Shown: positions 1 to 9,816 of the stretch, in pieces
How the letters are laid out: each line of letters opens with the position of its first letter
Numbering within the stretch: the stretch's first letter is position 1
NCBI RefSeq assembly: GCF_902506065.1
Contig: NZ_LR732912.1
Span: 4,679,525-4,743,524, forward strand
Reading direction: 5' to 3'
DNA from: Arthrobacter sp. 9V
GTDB taxonomy: Bacteria; Actinomycetota; Actinomycetes; Actinomycetales; Micrococcaceae
Length of the DNA: 64,000 nt
Translations under genes and position numbers: made by a program
The notes under the pieces: generated by a model
Seen by the model: only the letters and a program-made list of their open reading frames with translations
The model's database searches: none
What the model was told of the DNA's origin: nothing

Positions 1-121
1 CCAGTAGTATCGGGAAGTGGAAGGGCCGTCAGGCGCGTACTTCGCTGTGTGCGCGGACGGAGCAATGGACGGACTATCGGACCAGGCACAATGGGTGCCG
101 CGGCAAGGAAAGGAGAAGGAC

Positions 122-871
122 ATGGGTTTGCTGGACAAGGTCGAGCGCGGCATTGAAAAGGCCGTCCGTAACGTCTTCTCCACGGGGTCGCGGGCACGTG
201 TTGAGCCGGTGGAGATTGCAAGCAAGCTAAGGCGCGAGTTGGACAACAAGTCCATCACCATCGCTGCCGGGCGGACGCTGGCTCCTAATGTTTTCGATGT
301 TCTGCTCAGTGACGAGGATTTTGCCCGGGCCCAGGAATGGGGAACCCCGCTGGCGGAGGAATTGTGCGATGTCGTTATTCAGCATGTCCGCAGCCAGGGT
401 TACACGCTCCAAGGCGCTGTGCGCATTTCCTTCCGTCGCAATGACGAAGAACGTGCCGGACATTTCGAGATCGCTTCCCGGACGGAGAAATCCTCGGATG
501 ACGGCACTCCTGCTCCACAGGCTCCTCGATCCAACGTTCCGGCCGCGCCGGCACGGCAACCCACCCGCCTCCAGCCTGTGCTGGACATCGGTGGCCAGCG
601 GTATTCCCTCAACGCCCGGTCCGTAGTGTTGGGCCGCTCCTCCGAAGCCGACATCCTGGTGGATGACACCGGCGTCTCACGGAAGCACCTTGAGGTCCGC
701 ACTGAGAACGGCAGCACGTGGGCCGTCGATCTTGGCTCCACCAACGGCAGTTATGTTAACGGACATAAAGTGAACGGCAGCGTGGAGCTCACAGACGGCT
801 CAACCATCACGATGGGACGTACCAAGATCATTTTCCGCCTCCTCCCCCAAACCCCGGGTGGTCACGCGTGA
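122..871 (+). CDS. fhaA: FhaA-like DUF3662 and FHA domain protein
   Basis: A 249-residue cytoplasmic adaptor with an N-terminal DUF3662 domain (about residues 1-110), a Pro/Ala-rich linker, and a C-terminal FHA domain. The FHA signature is visible: Gly171-Arg172 and the SRKH phosphothreonine-binding stretch ending at His189, then LGSTNG. FHA domains bind phosphothreonine; mycobacterial FhaA binds the phosphorylated MviN pseudokinase and influences peptidoglycan synthesis. An in-frame upstream start at 17 exists, but ATG 122 follows a good AAGGAGAAGG ribosome site and begins the conserved MGLLDKVERG sequence, so it is chosen. Its stop overlaps the fhaB start by 4 bases. First gene of a seven-gene operon. 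Confidence 0.93.
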   Translation: MGLLDKVERGIEKAVRNVFSTGSRARVEPVEIASKLRRELDNKSITIAAGRTLAPNVFDVLLSDEDFARAQEWGTPLAEELCDVVIQHVRSQGYTLQGAVRISFRRNDEERAGHFEIASRTEKSSDDGTPAPQAPRSNVPAAPARQPTRLQPVLDIGGQRYSLNARSVVLGRSSEADILVDDTGVSRKHLEVRTENGSTWAVDLGSTNGSYVNGHKVNGSVELTDGSTITMGRTKIIFRLLPQTPGGHA

Positions 872-1356
872 ACGACATCAGCGAACTGACCATTACAGCG
901 CTTCGCTTCGGGTTCCTCCTTTTGCTGTGGGTCCTGATTTTCAGCATCGTCACCACCATGCGCCGCGACTTCCAGATTGGCCGCAAAGCCGTCACTGGCG
1001 TTCCCACGGCGCGCGAAGTCCGTAAGCATCCGGAACTCGCAGCCTCACCACCGCCGGCAATCCAACATGCACGCACGTTGGTAGTCACTGAGGGCCCCCT
1101 CAAGGGCACCACGGTCCCCCTCGCCGCCAGCCCCATCCTGCTCGGCCGCGCGCAGGAAGCCACGCTTGTCCTGGAAGACGACTACGCTTCCGGCCGGCAC
1201 GCACGTCTGTTCCCGCAGGGCAGCCGCTGGTTCATCGAAGATCTTGGCTCCACCAACGGCACCTACCTGGCCGATCAACAGCTCACCCGCGCCTTGCCGG
1301 TTGAGCTTGGCGTCCCCGTGAGAATCGGCAAGACGGTCATTGAATTGAGGCCGTAG
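868..1356 (+). CDS. fhaB: FhaB-like membrane-anchored FHA domain protein
   Basis: A 162-residue protein with one N-terminal transmembrane helix (about residues 9-31) and a C-terminal FHA domain (Gly93-Arg94, SGRH at 108-111, LGSTNG). The architecture matches FhaB/FipA of actinobacteria, which recognises phosphothreonine made by PknA/PknB and links the kinases to the division and elongation machinery. The GTG start lies in a GTGA overlap with fhaA, so the two are probably translationally coupled. pstP follows after 3 bases. Confidence 0.92.
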   Translation: MNDISELTITALRFGFLLLLWVLIFSIVTTMRRDFQIGRKAVTGVPTAREVRKHPELAASPPPAIQHARTLVVTEGPLKGTTVPLAASPILLGRAQEATLVLEDDYASGRHARLFPQGSRWFIEDLGSTNGTYLADQQLTRALPVELGVPVRIGKTVIELRP

Positions 1357-1359
1357 TCC

Positions 1360-3078
1360 ATGGCCTCCCCCGAGACCCCCAAAGGCAAGGAAAAGCCTGC
1401 GGAGCGCCCGCTCATCATGCGCTACGCCGCTCGTTCCGACGTCGGACGGATCCGCTCCAAGAATGACGACTCCGCTTATGTGGGCCGTCATCTTGCTGTG
1501 GTCGCTGACGGTATGGGCGGTCACGCCGGCGGCGATGTCGCTTCCGCTTCAACGGTTCTGGACATGATCCACCTTGATCATGACGACTATCCGGAGGGCG
1601 CAGAGACCGTCCTGGCGGATGAAATCCAGACCGCCAATTCCCTTCTTTCCGAACTCGTGCACCAGAATCCCAAACTTTCGGGCATGGGCACCACCGTTAC
1701 GGCCCTGCTTCTGGAGGGCCGTAAGCTCCATTTCGCCCATATTGGCGACTCCCGCGCCTACCGGTTGCGCAACAAGAAGTTTGAACAGGTCAGCATTGAC
1801 CACACGTTCGTTCAGCGGCTCATTGACGAGGGCCGCCTCCGCCCGGAGGAAGCCGAAACTCATCCCCACAAAAACGTCTTGATGCGTGTCCTGGGCGACG
1901 TCGATGCCAGCCCTGAGCTGGATCTGGACGTCCTGGATGTTGAACCTGGCGAGCGTTGGCTGCTCTGCTCCGACGGACTCAATTACGTAGCCGGCCACGT
2001 CGTGGAGCGCATGGTCCGTGAGACCAAGGACTTGCGTGAATGCGCTGAGATCCTCGTCGACCTGACTCTGGAAGCCGGCGCTCCGGACAACGTCACCGTG
2101 GTGATGTTGGAGATTGCGGAGGAGACCGACGACGACGTCAACACGGCCGCCGTCGACGTCGTTCCGGCAGCGGCACCTGCCGCGGTTGACGAGCCCGAGA
2201 CGGTCACGGCAACCAAGTCCGCCGATGACCTGGCCGCGGATAAGGCAGCAGAAGACAAAACCGAGGCGCAAGCCAAGGCCGCCCGACAGGCGGACAATGG
2301 TTCGTCCTTCAGCGCCGGTGATCCGGATCGCAAAGAAGACGATCCTGAACGTGCATCTTCAGGCGAGTCCACAGAACCCCCCGCCACTACCGATCCTCAC
2401 CTTGGTGAGCACTTGTCAGCGGAAGTACTGCGCGAGGAATTGGCCAGCCGCCCTCATGAACTTGTTGGTGCTGCCGCGACCGCAGCTGAGACGGGCTCCA
2501 TTCCTACTGTCGCCGGTCGCACTGTGGCGCGCAGGGCAGCCACTGTCTTGACGCACAAAGCTGAGCAGGACCGTGTTGAGGTGGAAGAGCCGCCGCGGCG
2601 CCGGGTGCGCTGGTTGATGCCAGCCGTGGCAGCCGTGGTGGTCCTTGGCGTGGTGGTGGGCCTGTGGCTTGGCTACGCGTGGACCCAGACGCGCTATTAC
2701 GTGGGCGAATTTGACCAGCGGGTTGCCATTTTCAACGGGATCTCCCAGAGACTTGGCCCCATTCAGCTTTCCCGGCTGGAAGCAGTAACCGACATCAGGG
2801 TGGATTCATTGCCGGAATACGGCCAACAAAGCGTGCGCCAGACCGTACCGGCGGGCGATCTCGACGGCGCACAAGGCATTGTTGAGAACCTGCGGAACAC
2901 CGGCAGCGCCTCGGCGAACTGCCCCAGCCCCAGCCCCACGGCAACTGCCACAGCCAAGCCATCGGGAGCGGCATCCGCTACACCTGCGCCTACCGCCACT
3001 GTGCCTATCCCCAGCACCGCTGCCGTTGCCAGCCCTACTCCTTCGCCCATCCCGACTCCCTGTGAGGGGGCCAAATGA
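1360..3078 (+). CDS. pstP: PP2C-family Ser/Thr protein phosphatase PstP
   Basis: A 572-residue membrane phosphatase that reverses PknA/PknB phosphorylation. The cytoplasmic PPM/PP2C domain covers roughly residues 20-255, with the metal-binding VVADGMGGHAGGD motif (Asp50-Gly51), the GMGTT segment, CSDGL near 207 and GAPDNVTVV near 240. A long acidic linker leads to one membrane helix (about 419-440), a small extracytoplasmic segment and a Ser/Pro/Thr-rich tail. It is longer than mycobacterial PstP mainly through the linker and tail. It overlaps rodA by ATGA, in the same operon as its presumed substrates. Confidence 0.95.
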   Translation: MASPETPKGKEKPAERPLIMRYAARSDVGRIRSKNDDSAYVGRHLAVVADGMGGHAGGDVASASTVLDMIHLDHDDYPEGAETVLADEIQTANSLLSELVHQNPKLSGMGTTVTALLLEGRKLHFAHIGDSRAYRLRNKKFEQVSIDHTFVQRLIDEGRLRPEEAETHPHKNVLMRVLGDVDASPELDLDVLDVEPGERWLLCSDGLNYVAGHVVERMVRETKDLRECAEILVDLTLEAGAPDNVTVVMLEIAEETDDDVNTAAVDVVPAAAPAAVDEPETVTATKSADDLAADKAAEDKTEAQAKAARQADNGSSFSAGDPDRKEDDPERASSGESTEPPATTDPHLGEHLSAEVLREELASRPHELVGAAATAAETGSIPTVAGRTVARRAATVLTHKAEQDRVEVEEPPRRRVRWLMPAVAAVVVLGVVVGLWLGYAWTQTRYYVGEFDQRVAIFNGISQRLGPIQLSRLEAVTDIRVDSLPEYGQQSVRQTVPAGDLDGAQGIVENLRNTGSASANCPSPSPTATATAKPSGAASATPAPTATVPIPSTAAVASPTPSPIPTPCEGAK

Positions 3079-4505
3079 TGCAGACTGAAACAGCCCCCAA
3101 ACCCCGCCGGAACGTTGAGCTGGTACTCATCGTCCTGGCCCTTGCCGTAGGCATTGGCGCCAGCGCGTTGGTGAGCATCAATTCAGAAGTCGGGCTGGAT
3201 AGTGATTTCTGGTTCCAGTCCAGCCTCCTGGCAGTTGCTGCTTTCGCATTCCACGTGGTCTTGAGGCTCCGCGCAAAGTATGCAGACCCGGTAATACTTC
3301 CGATTGTGGTTGCGCTCAACGGACTCGGCCTTGCGTTGATTCACCGCATGGACGGCCCCGGGGACGACACCGGCAACAACCAGCTCCGTTGGACCCTCAT
3401 TGCCATGGCTGTCTCCATTGCAGTGATCTGGTTCCTTAAGGATCACCGCATCCTTCGCCGCTTCACCTACATATCCTTGGCGGTCAGTGCTTTCCTGCTG
3501 CTGCTCCCACTCATTCCGGGCATCTCCGCAGGTGAAATCCTTGGTGCGCGCGTGTGGATCCGGGTGGGACCCATGACGTTCCAGCCTGGTGAAATCGCAA
3601 AGATCACCCTCGCCATCTTCTTCGCAGGTTATCTATCCTCCAACCGGGATCTCATTCTGTTGGCTGGCCGGAAGATCGGCCCCATGCAGTTCCCACGGTT
3701 CAAGGACCTTGGCCCCATGATCACCGCGTGGCTGGTGAGCATCGGCGTGCTGGTCTTCCAGCGTGACCTCGGATCCTCCATCCTCTTCTTCGGCTTGTTC
3801 ATTGTGATGATTTACGTGGCCACCAGCCGGATCTCCTGGGTGGTCATTGGCCTGCTGCTGATCCTGGGCGGCGGCTTCATCGCCTCCCAGATTTTCTCCC
3901 ACGTGGCATTCCGCATAGATAGCTGGATCAATGCCTTTACCCCGGAGGTCTTCGGCAGGTCTCCCGGAGGTAGCGGGCAGATTGTGGAGGGCCTGTTCGG
4001 CATGGCCGACGGTGGCCTCGTAGGTACTGGCCTTGGCCAGGGCCGGCCGGATCTGGTGCCCTTCGCCAACAGCGACATGATTGTGGCCCTCATTGGTGAG
4101 GAGCTCGGCCTGATTGGTCTCTTCGCCGTAGTGATGCTTTACCTGCTGCTGTTCACCCGCGGCTTCCGCGCAGCTTTGGGCACCCGGGATGCTTTCGGGA
4201 AGCTCCTTGCCTGCGGCTTGTCCTTTGCCATTGCCCTGCAATGCTTCGTGGTAATCGGTGGAGTTACCAGGCTCATCCCGTTGACCGGCCTGACCACGCC
4301 GTTCCTTGCAGCCGGTGGTTCTTCACTTCTGGCCAACTGGATCATCGTTGGCCTGCTGCTCATGATTTCCAACACGGCCCGCGGCCCGGTGGACACCACT
4401 CCCATGGTCAACAAACCTCCGGCCAGCAGCAGTGCCCCGGGCACACGTAAACCGGTTACCGGACAGACACCCAGCGCACCAACTGAGGCGGTGAAGCAAC
4501 AATGA
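3075..4505 (+). CDS. rodA: SEDS peptidoglycan glycosyltransferase RodA/FtsW
   Basis: A 476-residue polytopic membrane protein of the FtsW/RodA/SpoVE (SEDS) family, which polymerises lipid II into glycan strands with a partner class B penicillin-binding protein. Several hydrophobic helices, the conserved block GARVWIRVGPMTFQPGEIAKI and the C-terminal TGLTTPFLAAGGSS segment are visible. The disordered tail is Pro/Ser/Thr rich. The next gene, pbpA, is the expected cognate transpeptidase and overlaps by 4 bases. The partner and operon favour RodA (elongation) over FtsW (division). Confidence 0.94.
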   Translation: MMQTETAPKPRRNVELVLIVLALAVGIGASALVSINSEVGLDSDFWFQSSLLAVAAFAFHVVLRLRAKYADPVILPIVVALNGLGLALIHRMDGPGDDTGNNQLRWTLIAMAVSIAVIWFLKDHRILRRFTYISLAVSAFLLLLPLIPGISAGEILGARVWIRVGPMTFQPGEIAKITLAIFFAGYLSSNRDLILLAGRKIGPMQFPRFKDLGPMITAWLVSIGVLVFQRDLGSSILFFGLFIVMIYVATSRISWVVIGLLLILGGGFIASQIFSHVAFRIDSWINAFTPEVFGRSPGGSGQIVEGLFGMADGGLVGTGLGQGRPDLVPFANSDMIVALIGEELGLIGLFAVVMLYLLLFTRGFRAALGTRDAFGKLLACGLSFAIALQCFVVIGGVTRLIPLTGLTTPFLAAGGSSLLANWIIVGLLLMISNTARGPVDTTPMVNKPPASSSAPGTRKPVTGQTPSAPTEAVKQQ

Positions 4506-5959
4506 ACCAGGCTATTCGCAGTAGTTGGATGGCTGCCGTCGCCATGTTCGCGTTGATCTTCGGTGCCATCAGCTACGTTCAGGTGATTGGTGCTGATGAC
4601 CTCAATGCCAATCCTTGGAACCAGCGCGCCGTCTTGGCGTCCTTCTGCAACGAGCGTGGCTCCATCATCGTGGGCGGCAAGCCGGTGGCTGAGTCGGTGC
4701 CGGGGACTGAGTCCTGCGCCTTCCAGCGCAAGTACAACCAGCCCGAGCTGTATGCCGGCATCACCGGATATTTCTCCAAGTTCTTCGGTTCCACCGGCCT
4801 GGAGCAGTCCATGGGCGAAACCCTGGCGGGCAACTCCGATCAGCTGTTCCTGGATCGCATGAGTCAGATGTTCCTTGGCAAAGAGCCCAAGGGAGCCTCC
4901 GTGGAGTTGACCTTGGATCCTGCCATCCAGCAGTTGGCCATGGATCTGATTCCTGAAGGCCAGCGCGGTTCCATAGTTGTCACCAACCCCAAGACCGGTG
5001 CCATTCTGGCAATGGCGTCCAAGCCCACGTACGATCCCAACCTGATTGCCACCCACGATCGCACCACTGCGGAAGCCAATTACGCGCAGCTGAACCAGAT
5101 TCCCGGTATCAACCTGAACCAGAATGTCAGCGGTCCTACGGGCAATCTGCTCTCGCCCGGTTCGGTGTTCAAGCTCATTGATACGGCGGCTGCGTTGAAT
5201 TCCGGAAAATACAACAAGGACAGCGAGCTGCCGAACCCCAGCAGCCTTCCCTTGCCAGGCAGCAGTGCCAGCCTGCCCAACTATGCCGGCGGCAACTGCA
5301 ACGTCCGGGAAACAGCGTCCTTTGCCTTTGCCCTTGAGCAGTCCTGCAACACTCCGTTTGCCAGCATTGCCCTTGACCTCGGGCAGGATGCCATCCGCGA
5401 ACAGGCACAAAAGTTCGGCTTCGGTCAGGACTTCGGCGATCAGCTCAAGCTCCAACAGGCCGTCAGCGTCTTCCCGGAAGACCTGGACCAGGCGCAGTTG
5501 GCCCAGTCATCGGTGGGTCAGCGCGACGTCAAGGCCACGCCGCTCCAGATCAACATGATGACCGCGGCCATCGCCAACGGCGGGGTGCAGATGAAGCCCA
5601 ACTTGGTTGAGGCCATTCGCGCGCCTGATCTGCGCGTCATCAACGAGCCCAAGCCTGAGGCGCTCCGCACCAGCACCACGCAGCCCATTGCCAGTCAGAT
5701 CACTGAGTGGATGACCAGTGCTGTAGACAATGGCATTGCCAAGGGTGCAGCCGTTCCCGGCGTCAAGGTGGCCGGCAAGACAGGCACCGCGGAACTCGGC
5801 GATTCAGGTTTGAACAATTCATGGTTTACCGGGTTCGCCCCGGCAAACGACCCGCAAGTAGCCGTCACCATTGTCATGGAGAGTGTGGACGTGCTAACCG
5901 GGGCCCAGCTAACCAGTCCGAACGCAAAGAAGATTTTTGAGGCGGTGTTGAATAAGTGA
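4502..5959 (+). CDS. pbpA: Class B penicillin-binding protein PbpA
   Basis: A 485-residue D,D-transpeptidase with an N-terminal membrane anchor (about residues 8-28). The transpeptidase motifs are all present: SVFK with catalytic Ser221 and Lys224, the SCN triad in EQSCNTPF, and KTGT beginning at Lys426. It cross-links peptidoglycan and matches the monofunctional PbpA encoded with RodA, PknA and PknB in actinobacteria. Translation is coupled to rodA upstream (ATGA) and pknA downstream (GTGA). Confidence 0.94.
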   Translation: MNQAIRSSWMAAVAMFALIFGAISYVQVIGADDLNANPWNQRAVLASFCNERGSIIVGGKPVAESVPGTESCAFQRKYNQPELYAGITGYFSKFFGSTGLEQSMGETLAGNSDQLFLDRMSQMFLGKEPKGASVELTLDPAIQQLAMDLIPEGQRGSIVVTNPKTGAILAMASKPTYDPNLIATHDRTTAEANYAQLNQIPGINLNQNVSGPTGNLLSPGSVFKLIDTAAALNSGKYNKDSELPNPSSLPLPGSSASLPNYAGGNCNVRETASFAFALEQSCNTPFASIALDLGQDAIREQAQKFGFGQDFGDQLKLQQAVSVFPEDLDQAQLAQSSVGQRDVKATPLQINMMTAAIANGGVQMKPNLVEAIRAPDLRVINEPKPEALRTSTTQPIASQITEWMTSAVDNGIAKGAAVPGVKVAGKTGTAELGDSGLNNSWFTGFAPANDPQVAVTIVMESVDVLTGAQLTSPNAKKIFEAVLNK

Positions 5960-7800
5960 GGCCTACTTCGGGAATCACACTCGGCGGCAGGTTCCAGCTG
6001 ACCAGTCGCATTGCGATTGGCGGCATGGGCGAGGTCTGGAAGGCCAAGGACCAAATCCTTGGCCGGATCGTTGCCATCAAGGTGCTTAAGGAGGAATACA
6101 CGGGTGACCCCGGTTTCCTCCAGCGCTTCCGTGCCGAGGCGCGTCACACCGCCCTCCTCAACCACGTGGGCATCGCCAACGTCTTCGATTACGGCGAGGA
6201 AGCCGGTTCGGCTTACTTGGTCATGGAGCTCGTGCCTGGACACCCGCTGAGCGGCATCCTGGAGCGCGAGCAGGTGTTGTCCCCGGACATGACGCTTTCC
6301 ATCATTTCCCAGACGGCACGCGCCTTGGCAGTTGCTCACGCCCAGGGTCTTGTCCACCGCGACATCAAGCCGGGAAACCTGCTGATTACGCCGGACAACC
6401 GCGTCAAAGTCACTGATTTCGGCATTGCCCGCCTGGCAGATCAGGTTCCGCTTACGCAGACCGGCCAGGTCATGGGCACCGCCCAGTATTTGGCCCCTGA
6501 GCAGGCAACCGGCCAGACAGCAACGGGCTCTTCGGACATCTATTCCCTGGGCGTCATCGGCTACGAATGCCTCACCGGCCACCGTCCGTTCTCCGGCGAA
6601 TCGCAGATTGCCATCGCCCTCGCGCAGGTCAATGATGCGCCGCCGCCCCTTCCGGAGACGCTGCCCACCCCCGTGCGCGCTTTGCTGATGTCCATGCTGG
6701 CCAAGGATCCCAAGAATCGCCCGGCCAACGCCATCAAACTGGCCGAAGCCGCGGAGGCTATCCGCAACGGTGACATCGCTACAGCGCATGCCGCTGTACC
6801 CGGCATGTTGTTGTTCGAGTCCACTACCGGACCCATCACGGCCCCGGTGGACACCGCAACGGCACCCACCGGCGTCGTCACCTCGCCTTACGGTAGAGAG
6901 CAGTCGACGACGGCCACCTCCGCACTTCCGGTGCTGGGCGCGGGCGCTGCAGGAGCTGCTCTTGGAGCCGCTGCCGCATCGTCTGATAACCCCCTGACGC
7001 GTGCCAACGCGTTGGAGGCCGAGCGGCAGCTGAGCGACGACGAAGGAGTCGTCTACACCGAAGAAGACAACTTCGACGACGCCGAGCCGGAGCGCAAGAA
7101 GCGCAGCCCATGGACGTGGCCCTTGGTTGCCCTGATCCTGCTGGTCCTGTTCGCGTTGGTTGGATTCTTGATCTCCCAGTCGGGATTCTTCTCGCCGAGC
7201 CCCGCGCCTAGTGAGTCCACCACAACGAGCCCCAGCCGGAGCGCCAGCCCCACGTCCACCTCGGCTACCCCTACGCCGAAGCCCACGGAGACATCTGAAG
7301 CGCCGCAGCCTACGCAGTCGGTGCCCCAGAAGGTCAACGTCATCCCGGAGCAGTACCAGGGCCAACCTTTCGAGACGGTCAGCGGGCAGCTTCGCGCGTT
7401 GGGCCTCGGAGTAAACGGTCAGGAAGTCTTTGACGACACAGCTCCCGTGGGCATCGTAATCAGTCTCAATCCCACAGGTCCCGTGGACCCGGGGCAAACC
7501 ATCACCGTGACCTACTCCAAGGGCCCGGAATTGGTGGCTGTACCCGCCATTGCACCTGGAGTAGACGAAGCCCGGGTTCGGCAAGCCATTGAGGGAGCGG
7601 GACTGCAGTGGGTTGCAGGAGAACCCGTCAACGGCGCAATCGGCCAGCAGCCGGAAACCTTCGTCCGGTCCTCGCCTGCAGCCGGTACCCAGGTTGCAGC
7701 GGGCTCTACGGTCACTTACTACCTGTCCAAGGCGCTGGTGCCCACCGAGCCTGAAACGCCGATTTCCACGCCCAGCGGCTCCGGCAGCCCGAGAAACTAA
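5956..7800 (+). CDS. pknA: Ser/Thr protein kinase PknA-like with PASTA repeats
   Basis: A 614-residue transmembrane kinase. The Hanks-type domain is complete: glycine loop GGMGEVW, Lys42 in VAIKVL, HRDIKPGN with Asp136, DFG with Asp154, and GTAQYLAPEQ. A linker follows, one membrane helix (about 384-405), a Ser/Thr/Pro-rich stretch and two extracytoplasmic PASTA-type repeats (from about residue 455). Mycobacterial PknA lacks PASTA domains, so this is a variant arrangement, although position in the operon is the same. The GTG start overlaps the pbpA stop. Confidence 0.93.
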   Translation: MRPTSGITLGGRFQLTSRIAIGGMGEVWKAKDQILGRIVAIKVLKEEYTGDPGFLQRFRAEARHTALLNHVGIANVFDYGEEAGSAYLVMELVPGHPLSGILEREQVLSPDMTLSIISQTARALAVAHAQGLVHRDIKPGNLLITPDNRVKVTDFGIARLADQVPLTQTGQVMGTAQYLAPEQATGQTATGSSDIYSLGVIGYECLTGHRPFSGESQIAIALAQVNDAPPPLPETLPTPVRALLMSMLAKDPKNRPANAIKLAEAAEAIRNGDIATAHAAVPGMLLFESTTGPITAPVDTATAPTGVVTSPYGREQSTTATSALPVLGAGAAGAALGAAAASSDNPLTRANALEAERQLSDDEGVVYTEEDNFDDAEPERKKRSPWTWPLVALILLVLFALVGFLISQSGFFSPSPAPSESTTTSPSRSASPTSTSATPTPKPTETSEAPQPTQSVPQKVNVIPEQYQGQPFETVSGQLRALGLGVNGQEVFDDTAPVGIVISLNPTGPVDPGQTITVTYSKGPELVAVPAIAPGVDEARVRQAIEGAGLQWVAGEPVNGAIGQQPETFVRSSPAAGTQVAAGSTVTYYLSKALVPTEPETPISTPSGSGSPRN

Positions 7801-7858
7801 GTAAGCCGCCATGTCAACGCCACGTCCAGGTCCTGCGCACCGAGAGGAGAGCACCCCC

Positions 7859-9718
7859 GTGTCCTCTCAGCGCATCCTCAATTCCCGCTATGAACTTGGC
7901 GAGTTGATAGGTCGTGGCGGCATGGCGGACGTTTACAGGGGAACGGACACCCTGCTGGGACGGACCATCGCCGTGAAGGTGCTGCGCGCAGACCTGGCAC
8001 GCGATCCTCAGTTCCAGGCCCGTTTCAAACGTGAGGCGCAGGCCGTCGCAGCGTTGAATCACCCTTCCATCGTGGCCATCTTCGATACTGGAGAATACTC
8101 AGTTCCGGGTGGCCCGGGCGAAGACGTGCGTGTCCCGTACATCGTCATGGAGTACGTCGCCGGACGAACCCTGCGGGACATGATCAAGGCCAATGAGCTT
8201 GGCGTTGAGGACTCTGTCGGCTTTACCCTGGGTGTCCTGGGAGCACTTGAGTACAGCCACCGCGCAGGCATCGTCCACCGCGATATCAAGCCGGCCAATG
8301 TGATGGTTTGTGCTGACACCGGGGATGTAAAAGTCATGGACTTCGGCATTGCGCGCGCCATGGCCGACTCCGCCGCCACAATGACCCAAACACAGGCCGT
8401 GGTGGGCACCGCCCAATATCTCTCGCCCGAGCAGGCACGAGGCGAAACGGTGGATGCGCGTAGTGACCTCTACTCCGCGGGCTGCCTGCTGTTCGAGTTG
8501 CTGACCAGCCGGCCCCCGTTCATTGGCGACAGCCCCGTATCAGTGGCCTACCAGCACGTCCGGGAAACTCCGGACCTGGCCAGTGCCCACAACCCGGAGG
8601 TCTCCGAAGCACTGGATTCCGTGTTGGTGAAGGCGCTGCAGAAGAGCCGGACAGACCGATTCCAGGATGCAGCAGCCTTCCGCCGTGCCCTGCGTGCGGC
8701 CAGCAACGGGATCCCCGTACCCGCAGTGGCAGCCAGCGAAGCTCCCACCGACCCCAATGACCTCGTGGAACCGGAAGACCCGGCAACAGAACTCTTAAGC
8801 ACTACGGCCGTGGGCTTCCTCGATGCCGAGCAATTCAGAGACGAAACTGTGGAACAACCCCAGGAAGAACCTCTTCCCTTGGGCCTCCCACCGGAACGTG
8901 AGCTTCCGGCGGGCCAGAAGTCCCGGCGTCGTGCCTGGGTTGCCACCTTGGTGATCTTTACGCTCCTGGTCCTGGCAGGCGGCGGCTTCTGGCTGTACAG
9001 CCTCATGAACATGCAACCGCCACCCCCCGCGAAAATCGCGGTGCCGTCAGTGACCAACATGTCCGAAAGCCAGGCGCTTCAGGAACTGTATTCAGCCAAG
9101 CTGAAGCCCAAATCAGTTCGTGAACCCAGCGACACCGTGGCCAAGGACATGTCTATCGGCACGTCGCCGATTACGGGCGCCCTGCTGGAACAGGATGCTG
9201 AAGTGGTCTTGAAGATCTCCAGCGGCCCCAGCTCGGTGACCATCCCTGCGGACATCGTGGGGCGTACGGAGCCGGATGCGCGGGAAGCCTTGCGCAGGCT
9301 CGGCATCACCGGCGAAATCACCACCGTCCTGACTCACAGTCCCACCGTCCCGGCCAACGTAGTGATCGGCACGGCTCCCGCACCGGGCGGCGCGATCGCC
9401 GTGGAAAGCAAGGTGGAGCTGCAGGTTTCCACGGGCAAAGTCCTCATGCCGCAGTTGATCGCGCTGCCGGCGACTGAAGCCGAAGCTGCGCTCAAGGCCA
9501 TCGGCCTGACAATGGCACTAGTGGAGCAGGAGAACTCCCAAGTGGCACCGGGGATCGTCACGGCTCAGAGCGACGCCTTCAACACCGAGGTGGCACAGGG
9601 CAAGGTGGTAACTGTCACGGTGGCCAAGGCCCCGGTTCCACCACCCGCACCCACCCCGACGCCAACTCCCACGGAAACCCAGCCGGCGACCCCAAAGCCC
9701 ACGCCAACCAAGAAGTAA
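7859..9718 (+). CDS. pknB: Ser/Thr protein kinase PknB with PASTA domains
   Basis: A 619-residue transmembrane kinase, usually the master kinase for cell-wall growth. Catalytic residues are intact: Lys40, HRDIKPAN with Asp142, DFG with Asp161, GTAQYLSPEQ. One membrane helix follows the linker, then three PASTA-like repeats, which in this family bind muropeptides or lipid II, and a Pro/Thr-rich tail. GTG 7859 is preferred over ATG 7811 because it follows GAGAGGAGA at a suitable distance, whereas the ATG has no ribosome site. Last gene of the operon; the next gene is convergent. Confidence 0.93.
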   Translation: MSSQRILNSRYELGELIGRGGMADVYRGTDTLLGRTIAVKVLRADLARDPQFQARFKREAQAVAALNHPSIVAIFDTGEYSVPGGPGEDVRVPYIVMEYVAGRTLRDMIKANELGVEDSVGFTLGVLGALEYSHRAGIVHRDIKPANVMVCADTGDVKVMDFGIARAMADSAATMTQTQAVVGTAQYLSPEQARGETVDARSDLYSAGCLLFELLTSRPPFIGDSPVSVAYQHVRETPDLASAHNPEVSEALDSVLVKALQKSRTDRFQDAAAFRRALRAASNGIPVPAVAASEAPTDPNDLVEPEDPATELLSTTAVGFLDAEQFRDETVEQPQEEPLPLGLPPERELPAGQKSRRRAWVATLVIFTLLVLAGGGFWLYSLMNMQPPPPAKIAVPSVTNMSESQALQELYSAKLKPKSVREPSDTVAKDMSIGTSPITGALLEQDAEVVLKISSGPSSVTIPADIVGRTEPDAREALRRLGITGEITTVLTHSPTVPANVVIGTAPAPGGAIAVESKVELQVSTGKVLMPQLIALPATEAEAALKAIGLTMALVEQENSQVAPGIVTAQSDAFNTEVAQGKVVTVTVAKAPVPPPAPTPTPTPTETQPATPKPTPTKK

Positions 9719-9816
9719 GGCGGCTTTGGCTGTCGCGGCGGGCACCCGGAAGCGGGCGTCTAAGCGAGGAACGAGCGAGCCCGCGGAGGGTGTCAGCGGC
9801 GCCAGCCGCACCTCAG

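Noticed and set aside
17..121. N-terminal extension of fhaA
   Set aside because: In frame, but the strong ribosome site and family start lie at 122.
4139..5455. A 438-codon open frame on the minus strand
   Set aside because: Antisense to rodA and pbpA, both clearly real; no recognisable domain.
5695..7854. A 719-codon open frame on the minus strand
   Set aside because: It lies opposite pknA and the end of pbpA, which carry full catalytic motifs. Long antisense frames are expected in high-GC coding DNA; its composition (Arg/Gly/Cys-rich) fits a shadow.
9719..9816. Possible terminator between pknB and trpG
   Set aside because: Several GC-rich inverted pieces can pair, but no single strong stem with a T run was found.
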